From Tetracladium setigerum (taxonomy: Eukaryota; Ascomycota; Leotiomycetes; Helotiales), in assembly GCA_031472005.1 (NCBI GenBank), contig PZJY01000011.1:744001-808000 (forward strand): a stretch of DNA of 64,000 nucleotides, read 5' to 3'. This document shows positions 1-11,032 of the stretch, piece by piece; position 1 is the stretch's first letter, and every line of letters starts with the position of its first letter. The notes beneath the pieces were generated by a model. It worked only from the letters and a program-made list of their open reading frames with translations. It did no database searches and was not told where the DNA came from. Made by a program: the position numbers and the translations under genes.

Positions 1-2
1 CT

Positions 3-662
3 ATCCTTCAAGAAATAACGGCCGCCAAGACTGGTGCAACATCTTTCAATATGAAAGCTATCACAACCTCGTCACCCAAGTTCAAATCTGTCTACCTCGA
101 GTCTTTGCGCTGGGCAACAGCCTCGCCATCTCCTCGCGTCGTAAAAGAGGACATACAACTTGGAGATTTCCATCTCAAGAAAGGAAATATGGCGATGGTG
201 CACTCGCGCACATTACAAATGGATCTCAAAACCTGGTACATCCCTGGTGTAGAAGAGTCAAAACCAGAGAATTTCTGGCCAGAACGATTCCTCACCGACG
301 ATGACTCGGCAACAGAAGCCAATTCCGTGTCTGAGAATGCGGAAGCTGAAACAAATTATTCGAATGATGTGAAGAAAAGCGTAATTGAGTCGACGAAAGA
401 AGCGCAGAAAGTGAAAGAAAAGGAACAGAAAGAGAGAACGCTAAGTTTAAGGCCGTTCGGTGGAGGGACAACGCTTTGTCCTGGCAGGCATTTTGCGACG
501 AATGAAATAATGGGTGGGATCGCGGCGTTATTGCTGAGATTAGAAATCGAGGTTCTGCCAGAGGAGCTGAAAAGCAATGGTGTGCCGGTGCCTGGGTTGA
601 AAAAACAGGGTGGTTTGTTGCCAGATAGGGGCTTGATGGTGAGGGTGCGCAGGAGGAGATGA
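3..662 (+). CDS. Cytochrome P450, C-terminal part (5' end outside the window)
   Basis: The frame is open from the window edge and ends with TGA at 660-662, giving about 219 residues of a P450. Visible landmarks, in order: an ExxR element (ESLR, K-helix) about 35 residues in, a PENFWPERF segment typical of the PERF region, and the heme-binding loop FGGGTTLCPGRHFA with its cysteine thiolate ligand. Together these show that the catalytic C-terminal third is present. The enzyme would be an ER-membrane mono-oxygenase; the substrate cannot be read from this part. The GGGTTLCPGRHFA version of the loop resembles the CYP7/CYP8-like fungal group, which is inference. An unusual Glu/Lys-rich insert (VKEKEQKERT) lies just before the heme loop. 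The ATG at 51 is internal, not a start. Confidence 0.9.
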   Translation: MLQEITAAKTGATSFNMKAITTSSPKFKSVYLESLRWATASPSPRVVKEDIQLGDFHLKKGNMAMVHSRTLQMDLKTWYIPGVEESKPENFWPERFLTDDDSATEANSVSENAEAETNYSNDVKKSVIESTKEAQKVKEKEQKERTLSLRPFGGGTTLCPGRHFATNEIMGGIAALLLRLEIEVLPEELKSNGVPVPGLKKQGGLLPDRGLMVRVRRRR

Positions 663-1773
663 AGTGTTGACCAGGTCGAAGTACCGTAAAGTACAAGCGT
701 TCGTGTATCGTTCGGAGCCTTGCTACATCCTTCCAAATGAAGTGCAACTATTTTTTTGTTGATCCCGGAGCTGAGTATTCCGTTCCGAGCCTCAGGAAAT
801 TTCAATCGCACTTTCCCATACAGATCAGCTGCTGAGGAGGTATATCGCGGGTCGTTGCCAAAGTTAGAGCTGGTCCTCGCTTGGCACCTCCCTGAGAGGA
901 TTTTGCTCTTTCCCAGGAATTCGAGGATATCCTGTTGATGCCTTGGTGCCCCTCGTGGCGGCATTGTGGTTTAAATACTTCTCTACGGCGATGCAAAGCT
1001 ATGTAAAGTCGTCGATGGCAGTGATCGAGGAGTATTTGGTCATCCAGTCAAGTCGATCTGAGGTTGTCGCGAAGTGGTTGCGTCGATGGTTGTTTTGAAG
1101 CCGACGCGCATATAGGACTTAATGTTGTGCGGCACCAAGGAAGCTCGGGCCATGTACTAGTGTATTATCACAAAGGTGAAGACATTCTTTTCACTTTCCA
1201 CGACGCAGGTAAACAAACTCAGAAATTAAATCCGAAAGGTCCGTTGCTTGACGACTTTCAGGAACAACGCGCTGAAGTCACAACCACAATGGCTCAAGCT
1301 TGCAATCTCCATTTCATGGTCCAATAGGTATCAGTTCTATATATTTTTCAATAGATTGGTAAGAGAATGAAAGGGTGGCCAAGGCAAGATCTGTCTGACC
1401 AGTTGTTTTGTCCTGGTCTGTTCCTCAGTCTCCCACTCTATATACCTCCTATTTTTACATCATCCGCAAGGATCTTGTTTGTAGTCTCTCCATTTGATTC
1501 TGGACTGGAAACAGCAAAGAACCTCTGGAAACGTGTTTTCACGCAGCAATCACCGAGATCCGCCAAGAAACCGCCTCCTCAAAATATGTAGATATACATG
1601 AAGTTTCCTTGGGGACATCTCACGCAAGTAAACCTCAAATTACTTCTCAGACAAATAAAATAGATAAAACTAACATAAGCACATATCTAGAACCTTACTT
1701 CACATCAAAGTGCGTCCCTTATTACGCCGATGCATCGGGAAAGACTAACTCCAAACACTCCCTCCCTAAGGAA
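663..1773. other. Intergenic region after the P450
   Basis: No recognised gene. A frame at 1064-1327 lacks an ATG start and resembles nothing I know. The stretch is the shared 3' region of two convergent genes. Confidence 0.5.
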
Positions 1774-3301
1774 CTAGCGATACTCTGATCGATTTCTCTG
1801 TATCTTTCGTACCTTTCGAGGCTCTTCTACCTCCTTTCCATTTGCATGCCCATGGCTGCGTTTGTGGCCCCCTACCACTTTGACTGGAGGTTCTTCATCG
1901 CTAGATCCATCGTCTCCTTCAAGAGCACTAGAGATGGAAGAAGCACCGAAATGGTCTGAATCGAAGCTAAAATATCCCTTGATGATCTTGCGATCGGAGA
2001 AGGTTTTGTATGCCTTATTGGCGTCTTTGATATTGAACTTCTTTTCGAAAACAAAGCTCGGCTTGGCTTTTCCGCTCTCGATCAGAACTTTGAGAGTGTT
2101 CTGGAATTGACGAGTATCAACGCCTCCTGTTTTGAGCGAGAGACCCTTGAAGAAGAAGTCGCCCATGGGGAAATCGGGAATACTACCATTTGCGTCTTTT
2201 GGATCTGAGCAGTTGCATGAAATCAGCAGCGATCTCAACAATCACGAAATTGGCGATCTCTTACCAGCTCCAGAAGGCAAAAAGACCCCGATTAGCCCAA
2301 TTCCTCCGTAAAAACGAGTTACTGCAATCGCCCACTTGATTGTTGTGGATTCCACATTATCTCCTTTGCGGTCAACGCACTCGTAGCCAACACACTCGCA
2401 AGATCGATCCACTCCACCAGGCTCATGCTTGAGAATCTCGGCCACAGGGTCAACATCCACAAAGTTGATTGGGATGGCACCAATTTTTTTGGCCATGGCA
2501 AGGCGTTCTGGCACACGATCAACGACATACACTCGAACGGCTCCGCGGAGCAGAGCCGAGTATGCGCACAGCAGGCCGACAGGACCTAAGTGGATAAACA
2601 TCAGCGTTCTATGTGAATCATGGGCTCTATTTCGAACTTACCGGCTCCGAACACTGCGACAGTGTCGCTAATTACCTGTTCGGCACGGTCAAGAGCCCAC
2701 CAGGCTGTAGGCCAGATATCAGCAAGGAGGAGGTAGTCGAGTTCATTTTGTGTTCCGGCCGGAACGATGAGCAGATTCTGGGCTGCAAATGGAACACGCA
2801 TATATTCGGCTTGTCCACCCTGCTGCAGATCGACGCTTCCTCCAATTGTAATTCCATAACCGAATGTTCCACGACCTTCATCGTTGCCATTGTCGAGGGC
2901 TCTGCAGTATACACCATCAGCATTGCTCACGAAATCGACTGCAAAATGAGTGCAACCTACCTTCGATGACACAGTTCACAACCACACGATCTCCCTTCTT
3001 GATATTCGCAACTCCGCTGCCGACTTCTACCACGATGCCCATGTTTTCGTGGCCCACGGTTTCAGGAGCCATATTGTAACGGCCATGGTAGAAGTGCAAA
3101 TCTGAACCGCAGATCTAATATGCCGTGTCAGCAGGTTTTCGTGTCAAAATACCACAATCTTAGAGGAATATGAATACATACTGCAGAGCTTGTAATTCGA
3201 ACGATAGCGTCTTCAGGGTGAACGATCTTAGGGACGGGAATGTTCCGAACTGAGACGGAGAATGGCTTTCCCTCCCATCTGACAGCTTTCATTTTTGTCA
3301 T
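1774..3301 (-). CDS. Zinc-dependent alcohol dehydrogenase (glutathione-independent formaldehyde dehydrogenase-like, MDR family)
   Basis: Five exons (3182..3301, 2961..3114, 2642..2899, 2265..2585, 1774..2204; introns 56-67 nt) total 1284 nt and encode 427 residues. Exon 1 reads MTKMKAVRW. Exon 2 opens with ICGSDLHFYHG (catalytic-zinc Cys) and has GHENMGIVVEVGSG (zinc His, Glu). The Rossmann fold shows VFGAGPVGLLCAYSA followed by VYVVDRVPERL, an Asp-ended NAD-type strand. The structural-zinc four-Cys lobe of classical ADHs is missing: after DRVVVNCVIE the chain runs straight to TFGYG. This matches the fungal formaldehyde-dehydrogenase/dismutase-like MDR group that oxidises small aldehydes or alcohols. 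The tail is hydrophilic and basic (KRSHGHANGKEVEEPRKVRK), longer than in bacterial relatives. The exact substrate is unknown. A second in-frame ATG lies at 3292. Confidence 0.88.
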
Positions 3302-4074
3302 ATTGTTCTTCTGTTTGTTTCTTTTGGGTTGTTTGTTGTCGTTGTTACTTTGTTGAGTCTCTTGTTACAATGAATGTTTTTGAAGTAAGTTTACTTCCTC
3401 CGAAAGAATGAAGGGGTATTTGTACAGAAGCTGGAGGAGATTTGCATGCTAAATTTCAAATGACAGAAACCCTCTCGGTCTTTACCATTTTTGGAACTAT
3501 ACGAAGAAGTCCTCGCAAGTCGTAAAAGATGATGGTTGTGTTCGATCAGGGTCTGGCTCGGTGTAGGAGCACATGACATGAGATCCTGTTGCTGACCTCC
3601 TTTCTACACAGCCGAGTTGAGGATGATTAATGATGGGCTCGTAGTTTCAGGAATGCCAACTTTCTTGTATTCTTCGATTTATTTCGAGATCGCAATAAGC
3701 ATCGTTCGCATAAAGACTGCCGACGAGCTAGGTACGAACGGCAGATGACCTAGAGTGCTCCACTTAAGCATGACATCCGAATTCTCCTGTACGATATCAG
3801 ACCATACGGACATGACACCCCCTAGCAAGAGGCGTTATGATATTACGTGCAGTAAGGCTGAATGTAGGCTTACCCCAGCAATTCCCCTCAAGCAGGTACG
3901 TACACACAACATATTTCTTTACGATCAATCTTACGGAGCACGGGGTACGAGAGCAAAAAATAACTTTCGACTAATAGAGCCTACACAGCGTTCGTTTCCA
4001 ACTCAAGCGAATCATAGACTTCCTAATCCATACAACTCCTTAGTATCCCAAAAGACGAAAGGCCAATCGCTCTT
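3302..4074. other. Intergenic region between the dehydrogenase and the catalase-like gene
   Basis: This is promoter and leader sequence of the minus-strand dehydrogenase plus the 3' flank of the next gene. A frame at 3755-4078 shows no family signature and is left out. Confidence 0.5.
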
Positions 4075-5253
4075 TTAAGCAGCACGTCTTTGCTTCCCGC
4101 TGATCAGATAGACAGCAGCTCTCATTTCCAACAAAGGATCATCACTCGGCTCAATTCCCTCAACCCTCGGAATAGGATCAAAGATCACGTTCTTGCTCTC
4201 CTTCAAATGGTCCTCAACGATACCGTTCAAAACAATACTTCCCAACTCGACGACCTTTCTCTCCTCGGGCCAGTGGACTGTAGCATCATTGACCACGTCT
4301 CCCTCCTCGGCAATCTGCGCCACAAGCTTGAACCCAATTGGCTCTCCCTTCTCCAATCTCTCGGCCAACTCATTTTGCAAGAAATCCGGCTCGGCCTTCT
4401 CCAACAACGAAGCTTCAAGTGGCAACACGCCGGCATCGGGAACAACATACCACCTCACAAAAGTGCCCTTGCCCTCGCTATCGATAAACTTGAAAGCATT
4501 GACGCCCCAATACTGATCTCTGGCGTAGCTGACTGGCGTCGGTTTGGGAGCTTGCACGAACTTCAAGGCGGCAGGGTGTGCGCCGAGGAATTGCTCGATG
4601 GGAGTTGGCGAGGTAGATTCAGCTGTGGTGGCAGCAATGGCTTGGAATAGGCCGAGGAAATCTTCTCCGGTTTGAACGGGGAAGAATGGAGTGGAGTGGG
4701 CGATGATGTCGGTGTGTTTGTGAGGACCGAGATGGAAACGGAGGCCGATTCCTCGAGGAGAGGCATTGGAATCGCCGTCAGGAATATTGGGGAGTCCAGT
4801 AGAGTTTGAAAATCGTGCCCATCTGTGTAGTAGTGGGTAGGTCAGTATGTATTTTTTGTGTTGAAGTGATGGAGTGAAGACCTTCAACCTTGAGGATACA
4901 AACATCACAGAACTTTCTGTCATTTTGCAGTAACCTCATTCGTGGAGGAAACGAGTAGCGAAAGATATGGTCAATAATATGGCTCCTAAAAGACTTACAC
5001 TGGAGTTGAAGCAGCGTTGAAATGCGGTGCCTTTGATAACTTCCCCGCTTCGGCCGTGGGAGTGAAAGTTCCATTTAGAATAATTCCCTTGGCGTGAGCT
5101 AGCGAGCTGTTAGTACAAGAAGAGACTATTTAAGAGATACAAAAACGGAAACCCACCTGGACGAAATCCAGGATGTTTCCCGAAGATAGCCTGGAGTTGG
5201 TCAACAATCCCGTTTGCTGTCTTCAGCGTAGGTTCGTCTGTGGTGAGAGGCAT
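4075..5253 (-). CDS. Catalase-like heme protein (srpA-type catalase-related peroxidase)
   Basis: Three exons (5157..5253, 4999..5098, 4075..4822; introns 58 and 176 nt) total 945 nt, 314 residues. The start MPLTTDEPTLKTANG at 5253 follows a purine-rich context. The splice joins FRP to AHAKGI, rebuilding the catalase distal-histidine motif (R-P-A-H-A-K-G). Next come the ARFSNSTGLPNIPD and SPRGIGLRFHLG segments matching the catalase core (RFS..., ...PRGFAVKF). At about 315 residues it is far shorter than monofunctional catalases (480-750), the length class of srpA-like catalase-related peroxidases, which use peroxide with organic substrates. No signal peptide and no SKL-type peroxisomal end is seen (C-terminus KQRRAA), so a cytosolic location is likely. 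It sits next to the H2O2-producing galactose oxidase on the same strand. Confidence 0.88.
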
Positions 5254-5967
5254 GATGATTACGGCGGACTCAGTTGCAAGTTTCTTTGTTTGTTGTAGAT
5301 GGGAATGAAAACGAATTTTGCTAATCGTAGATGGAAATGGAGATGTAGAATGAAATGCAAGGGAAGTGATTAATTATTTGAGCGATGATGTTGGAATAGC
5401 CTCCCTCTTATAACTAATGTCAATGTTGTCATTTTGCCAACTCCGGAACTCAAACACCGAGACGAGGCCAACCAGATATCAGATATGCGAGCGAGGATTA
5501 ATAACATCTAACTAATCCCAAACCGCGTAGTGCTGATTTCCATTCCCTCGCTCGTGAGTGGTGGCCGCCGCTTTGTGGTGGAGGATTCGTAAGCACGCTT
5601 GCATATTGTCTCCTGCAGGTGCTCTTTGTACTTCCCATATACGTGCTGGGCTCGGCGAAGGAAGCTGCACCACATATCGATTTCGCATTACTTATCGAAA
5701 TTCTTTGATTAGTGTTCCATTATTGCGCCATTGAGGGGTTTGGGCTATTTGGAATAATAGGCTAATTGTTTTGATGTGTAGATGGGATTCTTCGCTTGCC
5801 TAGATGGGAATGAAAGAGTGCATTACAATGCATAACATTATCATGATTTGGAATTAAGGCTGCCAGAAGATTGGAGAGCACGCAAGATATAAACCGCTTC
5901 GTACAATCTTACCCTCTTGGAAACAACCACTCAATCAACACCCACGACGAACGCAAGAACGAACACC
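5254..5967. other. Intergenic region between the catalase-like gene and galactose oxidase
   Basis: Upstream region of the catalase-like gene and 3' flank of galactose oxidase. No recognised gene or RNA. Confidence 0.5.
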
Positions 5968-8247
5968 TCAAATAAACACCCGAATACTCTTCGCTACCGA
6001 AGGAGTTCCATTGGAGTTCATCACGAAAACCATCCAAAACCCCGGCAATGCTACCCCAGAATCACTCGGTACGGTCAGAGTATATGTTGTCCCACTCGTA
6101 GCAGTTGGCGTCAATGGGATACGTCGCTGATCCGTGTTTACGGTGTGAGTTGTCGATCCGTATCTCACCATTGAGAAACTGGTCACGGCAGTATTGGTAG
6201 TGACTTGAAAGGTTGTTCCTACTTGGACTGCGGTTTTCGAAATGCTGGAAATCACTGGTCGCGTGGCGGGAGCACCAGTTGCTGGATTAAAAAGATATGA
6301 AGGTGAGTAGATTTGTGCCTAGATATATATTAATATGCAGACATGGTAGTAAAACCGAAACAAAGAGAGGTTGGGCTTACATCAAAGTGATTAGTTCCAC
6401 AAGTATTTCCGCAAAGCCCACCACCAGACGAAAAAACACGGCCATCAAGCATGAGAAGTGCCACGGAATGATATGTTCTCGGTACAGTCTCTGCTGGCAG
6501 AGTCGTAAATGTTTGAGTAACAGGATCCCAAAGTTCTGGTGTCAAAATCGCAGTTGTGTCTGTGAATGGAACGGGGTAAGATTGGCCACCCGTGACGAAG
6601 ACTTTTCCGTTGGGTAGAACGACCGCATTAGCAAAGGCACGTCTGTAGGTCATGGATGTCAGTTGGGTGACGGTTGGCAGAGCTGGTGGTGTGCCGATTG
6701 TAATCAAATGTACACGATTAGTTGCGTCGGAGTTTTGGTAGTTGGGCGAGCCGCCGAAAGTTACGATTTTGCCTGCGGCTGCATCACTGTGGGAGATGGG
6801 TGTTAGTTTTTCTTCAAGTCCAAGAATATGAGGTTATATCAATAGATGGAAGCATAGAATTATGCAGCTCAGAAAGCAAGTGCTTTGGGTAGGTACTTAC
6901 TACATGACTGCATTTCCGTCCATAGAATCTGGGTCTGATGCTCGCAAGCCAGCAGATGTTTGGGAGCCAGTGCCACTTGTTCCATACCAATTCATCCTGG
7001 AACTAGGACCAGCTTGGAAAACATATCCGCTCTTCCAGCCAAATAACTATATCATGAACTTATCAGTATGTTTATGTCGCTAAGCTCAGAAGCGAAAGCA
7101 AAACAACATCGCTTCTGTCCTCAATCAAAAACACTCCTCTTCCCACCAGAGAATCAAAGATTGAAAGAACTATAAACTCACCCAGGCATGATTATCCTGT
7201 CTGTATACCCCTTGAGCATCATTCGTAAGCATGGGCGCCACCAAACACCCATTCAACAAAGTCCAGGTATTCGCAACCGGATCATATATCTCTCCATTCT
7301 TTCCGCCCTGAGGACCCGACCATGACCCACCAATCGTAAAAATCTTCCCATTCGAACAAGTAGCTGACGATTGATAGCCCCTCGCAATCCTCATATTAGG
7401 TGCCGAAGCCCACGAGTTAGTAGACGGGACGTAATAACTTGTCTTCTGCTCGTCATCTCCCCCGTGACGATCGCCCGACCATTGGCATCTAGGGACATGC
7501 CTGGACAAAACATATCATGTGCTGTGTTCTGCACATTTAGTGTTGAGACCGCTCCGGTGGTAGGGTTGTATGTTGCGGTCCAGGTATTTCCTGAACCACC
7601 GAAGGAGACGAGATTGTTGGCTGAGAAAGTGAGGATGTTGCCTGAATTTGGGATGAGGAATGCAGCGGCCGCCACGAGTGGGAGGGTTATCATGGGACCC
7701 CATTGACCGTTGTTCGAGGTTGTTGGGGCGAGATTCACACCAAGTTCTGCGGCGGAGGTCCATGGTCCCCGATTGCCTGCTTCGGTGATGGCGGTGATGC
7801 GGATGTAGCGTATGTTTTGGTTTGAGAAACCAACTTGTTTTTTGGAGGGGTCATCGACGAAAGTTCCAGTTGCTACTTGGGTCCAGGCTGCGCTGTTGGT
7901 GCTTACTTCGACTTTATACTGTGTGTTCGTCAGTATTACTCTTGGAAAAAGCAAGTGAGAGGAGTATGATAGATTGTGGAAGACAATTTTACCTGGCCAA
8001 TCCTCCCGTTAGCATTTCCATCCTGCCTCGGAAGATAATAAAGTCCATTGATCAGTTGAAGCGATCCTAGGTCAATGGTAGCTACGTGAGGCAAGGGAAC
8101 GTTGGATGGGCTATAGGTGGAATGCCAAAAAGTTCCAGCGTTGTTGTCGATAGCTTTGGTGCCTTCCCAACCAGTCTGTTGGTCACTAACAACGATAGTT
8201 GCAGCAAAAGCAGACCGTAGTACTAGGAGAAAGGTGAAAACCCTCAT
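5968..8247 (-). CDS. Secreted galactose oxidase-like copper radical oxidase, one frame break
   Basis: Five exons (7993..8247, 7182..7918, 6901..7046, 6381..6786, 5968..6318) total 1895 nt, one base short of 632 codons. A signal peptide (MRVFTFLLVLRSAFA) precedes a discoidin-like F5/8C domain (WEGTKAIDNNAGTFWHSTYS), kelch repeats and the C-terminal DUF1929 domain. All copper-radical residues can be placed against Fusarium galactose oxidase: Cys in HDMFCPGMS, Tyr in QKTSYY, the stacking Trp in GGSWSG, Tyr-His in RTYHSVALL, and His in STTHTVNTDQRR. The enzyme oxidises primary alcohols of galactosides or other alcohols to aldehydes with release of H2O2, outside the cell. The frame breaks at a C5 run (7459-7463): adding one base joins IVTG to GDDEQKTSYY. 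With every active-site residue intact, I read this as a sequence error or a very recent mutation. Confidence 0.92.
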
Positions 8248-11032
8248 TCTTGCAACTAATGAGGAATGTATCGTGAAAATTAAACTTGGGAATCTGTGGG
8301 ATGTCAGTTGTTAGATGTTTAGGCGCAAGAAATGTCAACAACTCACTGTTCGTAATCGTGTAACGTATTTTAAAAGGAGCTCAAACTCAAGAACAGCAAA
8401 TCAAATCGAAGAAATGGCCTAGATACAATATATTTCAGAGGCAGTAAGACAAGTCGTGCAAATTTCAATTACCAAAAGCCTCGCCCAGAACTTAGTTCTC
8501 TCAAATAATAACCAAAACACAACATCATAACTTAAAAAGTTTTCCCCCTCAGAACAAGCCCTAAATATAGTAAAATGCGGAAATGCCTCCTCACTCCTCA
8601 AAACCAATCGCAGTAGTTCAAATTATTCAGAGGTCAATTCCGTCTTACGCAACTAACTCCTTTCCAAGTTCCAACCATCTCGAACGGAATCCATGCATCT
8701 TTGCTTCAACATGCCCACCCACGTAAACCAATGCGCCCTCTTCGTAACGCCACCACTTCGCTAACTCGCCTGAGAATACCACTCTTTCCTCTCTTCTTCA
8801 AGGCTGCCTAGATAGATGAGAGGTTCGTACAGCACACACCCAAGAGATGAAGCTCGCACAACCTTGTTTTGAATGAACAAGTGGTTTGCATATGCAGGCT
8901 ACGCCTCGCGTAGTTCAAGCCACGAACCCCGTGCCCGTGCTAAAGAAAACTCATCTCATCAATGCCATCACTTGTGAATTCTTTTGGTGCAAACAATAGT
9001 CGAAAGCCAGTGCACCAACTAAATGAATGCAGTTTATTTCTATCGGAACTTTCGGAAGATTGCTGGACAGTATTTGTCTGTGGGTTGCCCGCGAATCTGC
9101 TTGAGGTCTTCTTCCTCCAACGCCACAAAAATTCCCATCTCAACATTGACTGCTGAATATTAACTGCAGTACCACCACATCAAGAAGCATCAGCAGTGCA
9201 TACACACTCTGAAATCCCAGCTCTCTTCAACAAGAAATCACACACAAGGTAGCATTCTTGGTCACGACTGCATCTCCATTTCCAATTGACCATTTGCATT
9301 TGCTTTACCTTGCTTCAGCCGGCCACAGAGACGCCAGCCATACGGCACTTAATTTTCTCTCTAAACTAGAACAAATCCCATACGAGTACAGCAACCAATC
9401 ACCACATACATACTCATTCCTCCCGCCTTATTTATTCTTTTCTTTTACGAAAAAGACCACCCGAACTTTTTGAAATAGACTTAACAAATCCCACGCACAG
9501 ATACTAAAGGAAACCTAATCGTCCTTCGTATGAAGTGCCTACCGAGCTACCTAGATACGTACGCGAACCAAGCCCAATGCAACCTTCGGTTAGGTTTCTA
9601 GCGTAGGATATCTGTCGGCTAGCTCTCACACTTTTGTCGGGGACAAATCGCTGACCTCCCTCTCCCCCCACTACCACCCGCTTTTTGCAGATCGTAGGTA
9701 GGCCGGTAAGTACAGTAGTGTCGGTATACCACACCCGAGCCGTCATGACAACACTTCGAACCTCGGAAAGTACTCGCGTATGCGAAAATGCGGCAGGCAT
9801 GCAATATCCCCGCATACCTTGTTCTATATCTGGATATTTCGCAACACAACACTAGCAGGAGCAAAGCATCTGCAGCAGTATGGTGTGTTGTTCTGCGTCT
9901 CTTGTGACTTTTTATCTTTGGCACTTTGGTACCTACTTTTACTTCCTCGTGCAAACCCATACCAAATGACTACCTTGCTACCTTCCACTCAACAGTCGCC
10001 TTCAGTTAAGCAAAAATAATTGTAGATAATATTTTAGGAAAATTCGCAAGTATGAAGATTATGGAGATTATGGAGATATGTCGTCTTAATTACTTCGTTG
10101 AATATAGAGGGGTTTATGATACCTTTACACGTATACTTGTGGATAGGTGTGAATAGTCGGTTTCTTTCCTCCGACCCAACAGGTTTAAATTTCTCAGTGT
10201 ACTTCTCGGACTTCGCGTCTTTGGTACCAAGTACAGCAAATTGTTGATTTGGATAGCGCAAGGGAAGGGGCAGAATAATGGAGGTTTTTAGTAACCTAAC
10301 CTTTCTTCACTGTACTGTACAGCAGTACGTAAAAACCCCAAACCCAAGTACCATATCATTCATTCTTCACTTCACATCTTACAGGAGAGAAGTTCAGCAA
10401 TCCTCCCTCCGATAACCAAGTGCCAATTCTCGATGAGATACGAATAAAAAGAGCCGTTACTTTGAAGAAAACTTCATTTCATTGTAAATTCCATGTCATT
10501 CATTATTTCCACCTTCCTCTCATTCTCAATCCTCTCCCATCCCAGCCCAAACCCCAAGCAAGCAAATCTTCGATCTATATTAAATCCACCACCACCCCCC
10601 AAATTTAATCAATCAAAACCCTCTCGATCTAGCCAAGCCAATGAGAGCGTTAAGCGTACATGGTATATAACAAAATTCAATGGCATGTGCAAAAAAGGGA
10701 AACTGAACTGAACGGAACAGGAACCTGGAAAAAGAAGAAAGCCTACCAATATTGGGCTCTTCTTTTCCCTATCACCTCTTTCTCTGTCATCCATCTCCCT
10801 CATATCTCTTGTCTCTCGTCTCTTTCGTCTCTCATCTCTCATCTCTCATCTCTATGTTGAGACTTTATGTCGTAAGAAGAAATCTGCGGTATATACCCAA
10901 TCCAATCCAATCCAACCCAACCCAATCCCAGCCAGCAAAACCCAAGCAATAATCCCATCCAATCCAAAACTCCCAATCCAACCAGAGTGTCTAAATATCT
11001 CGCCTTCCCAAGCAGCAAAAGGATTTCATATA
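8248..11032. other. Long intergenic region with simple-sequence tracts
   Basis: No convincing gene in 2.8 kb. The left part is the galactose oxidase promoter. Around 9530-9770 there are several short TACCTAG/GTACG-type motifs. A pyrimidine tract with TCTCA/TCTCT repeats occupies about 10798-10855, and a CCAAT/CCAAC pentamer repeat about 10896-10930. Confidence 0.5.
10896..10930. repeat. Pentanucleotide repeat (CCAAT/CCAAC)n
   Basis: About seven tandem CCAAT/CCCAA pentamers with single-base variation lie about 100 nt beyond the 3' end of the Vps62-like gene. A simple sequence repeat with no evident function. Confidence 0.75.

Noticed and set aside
1064..1327. 87-residue frame after the P450
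   Set aside because: It begins with TTG, has no recognisable domain and lies in a 3' spacer.
2939..2960. 22-nt intron in the dehydrogenase (GTAGGT..GCAG)
   Set aside because: Too short for spliceosomal removal. The acceptor at 2900 gives a 61-nt intron and a better protein joint.
6319..6380. Longer galactose oxidase intron ending at AATCCAG near 6284
   Set aside because: The acceptor CTAG at 6319 restores AQIYSPSYLFNPATG, which matches galactose oxidase; the later acceptor would delete it and break frame.
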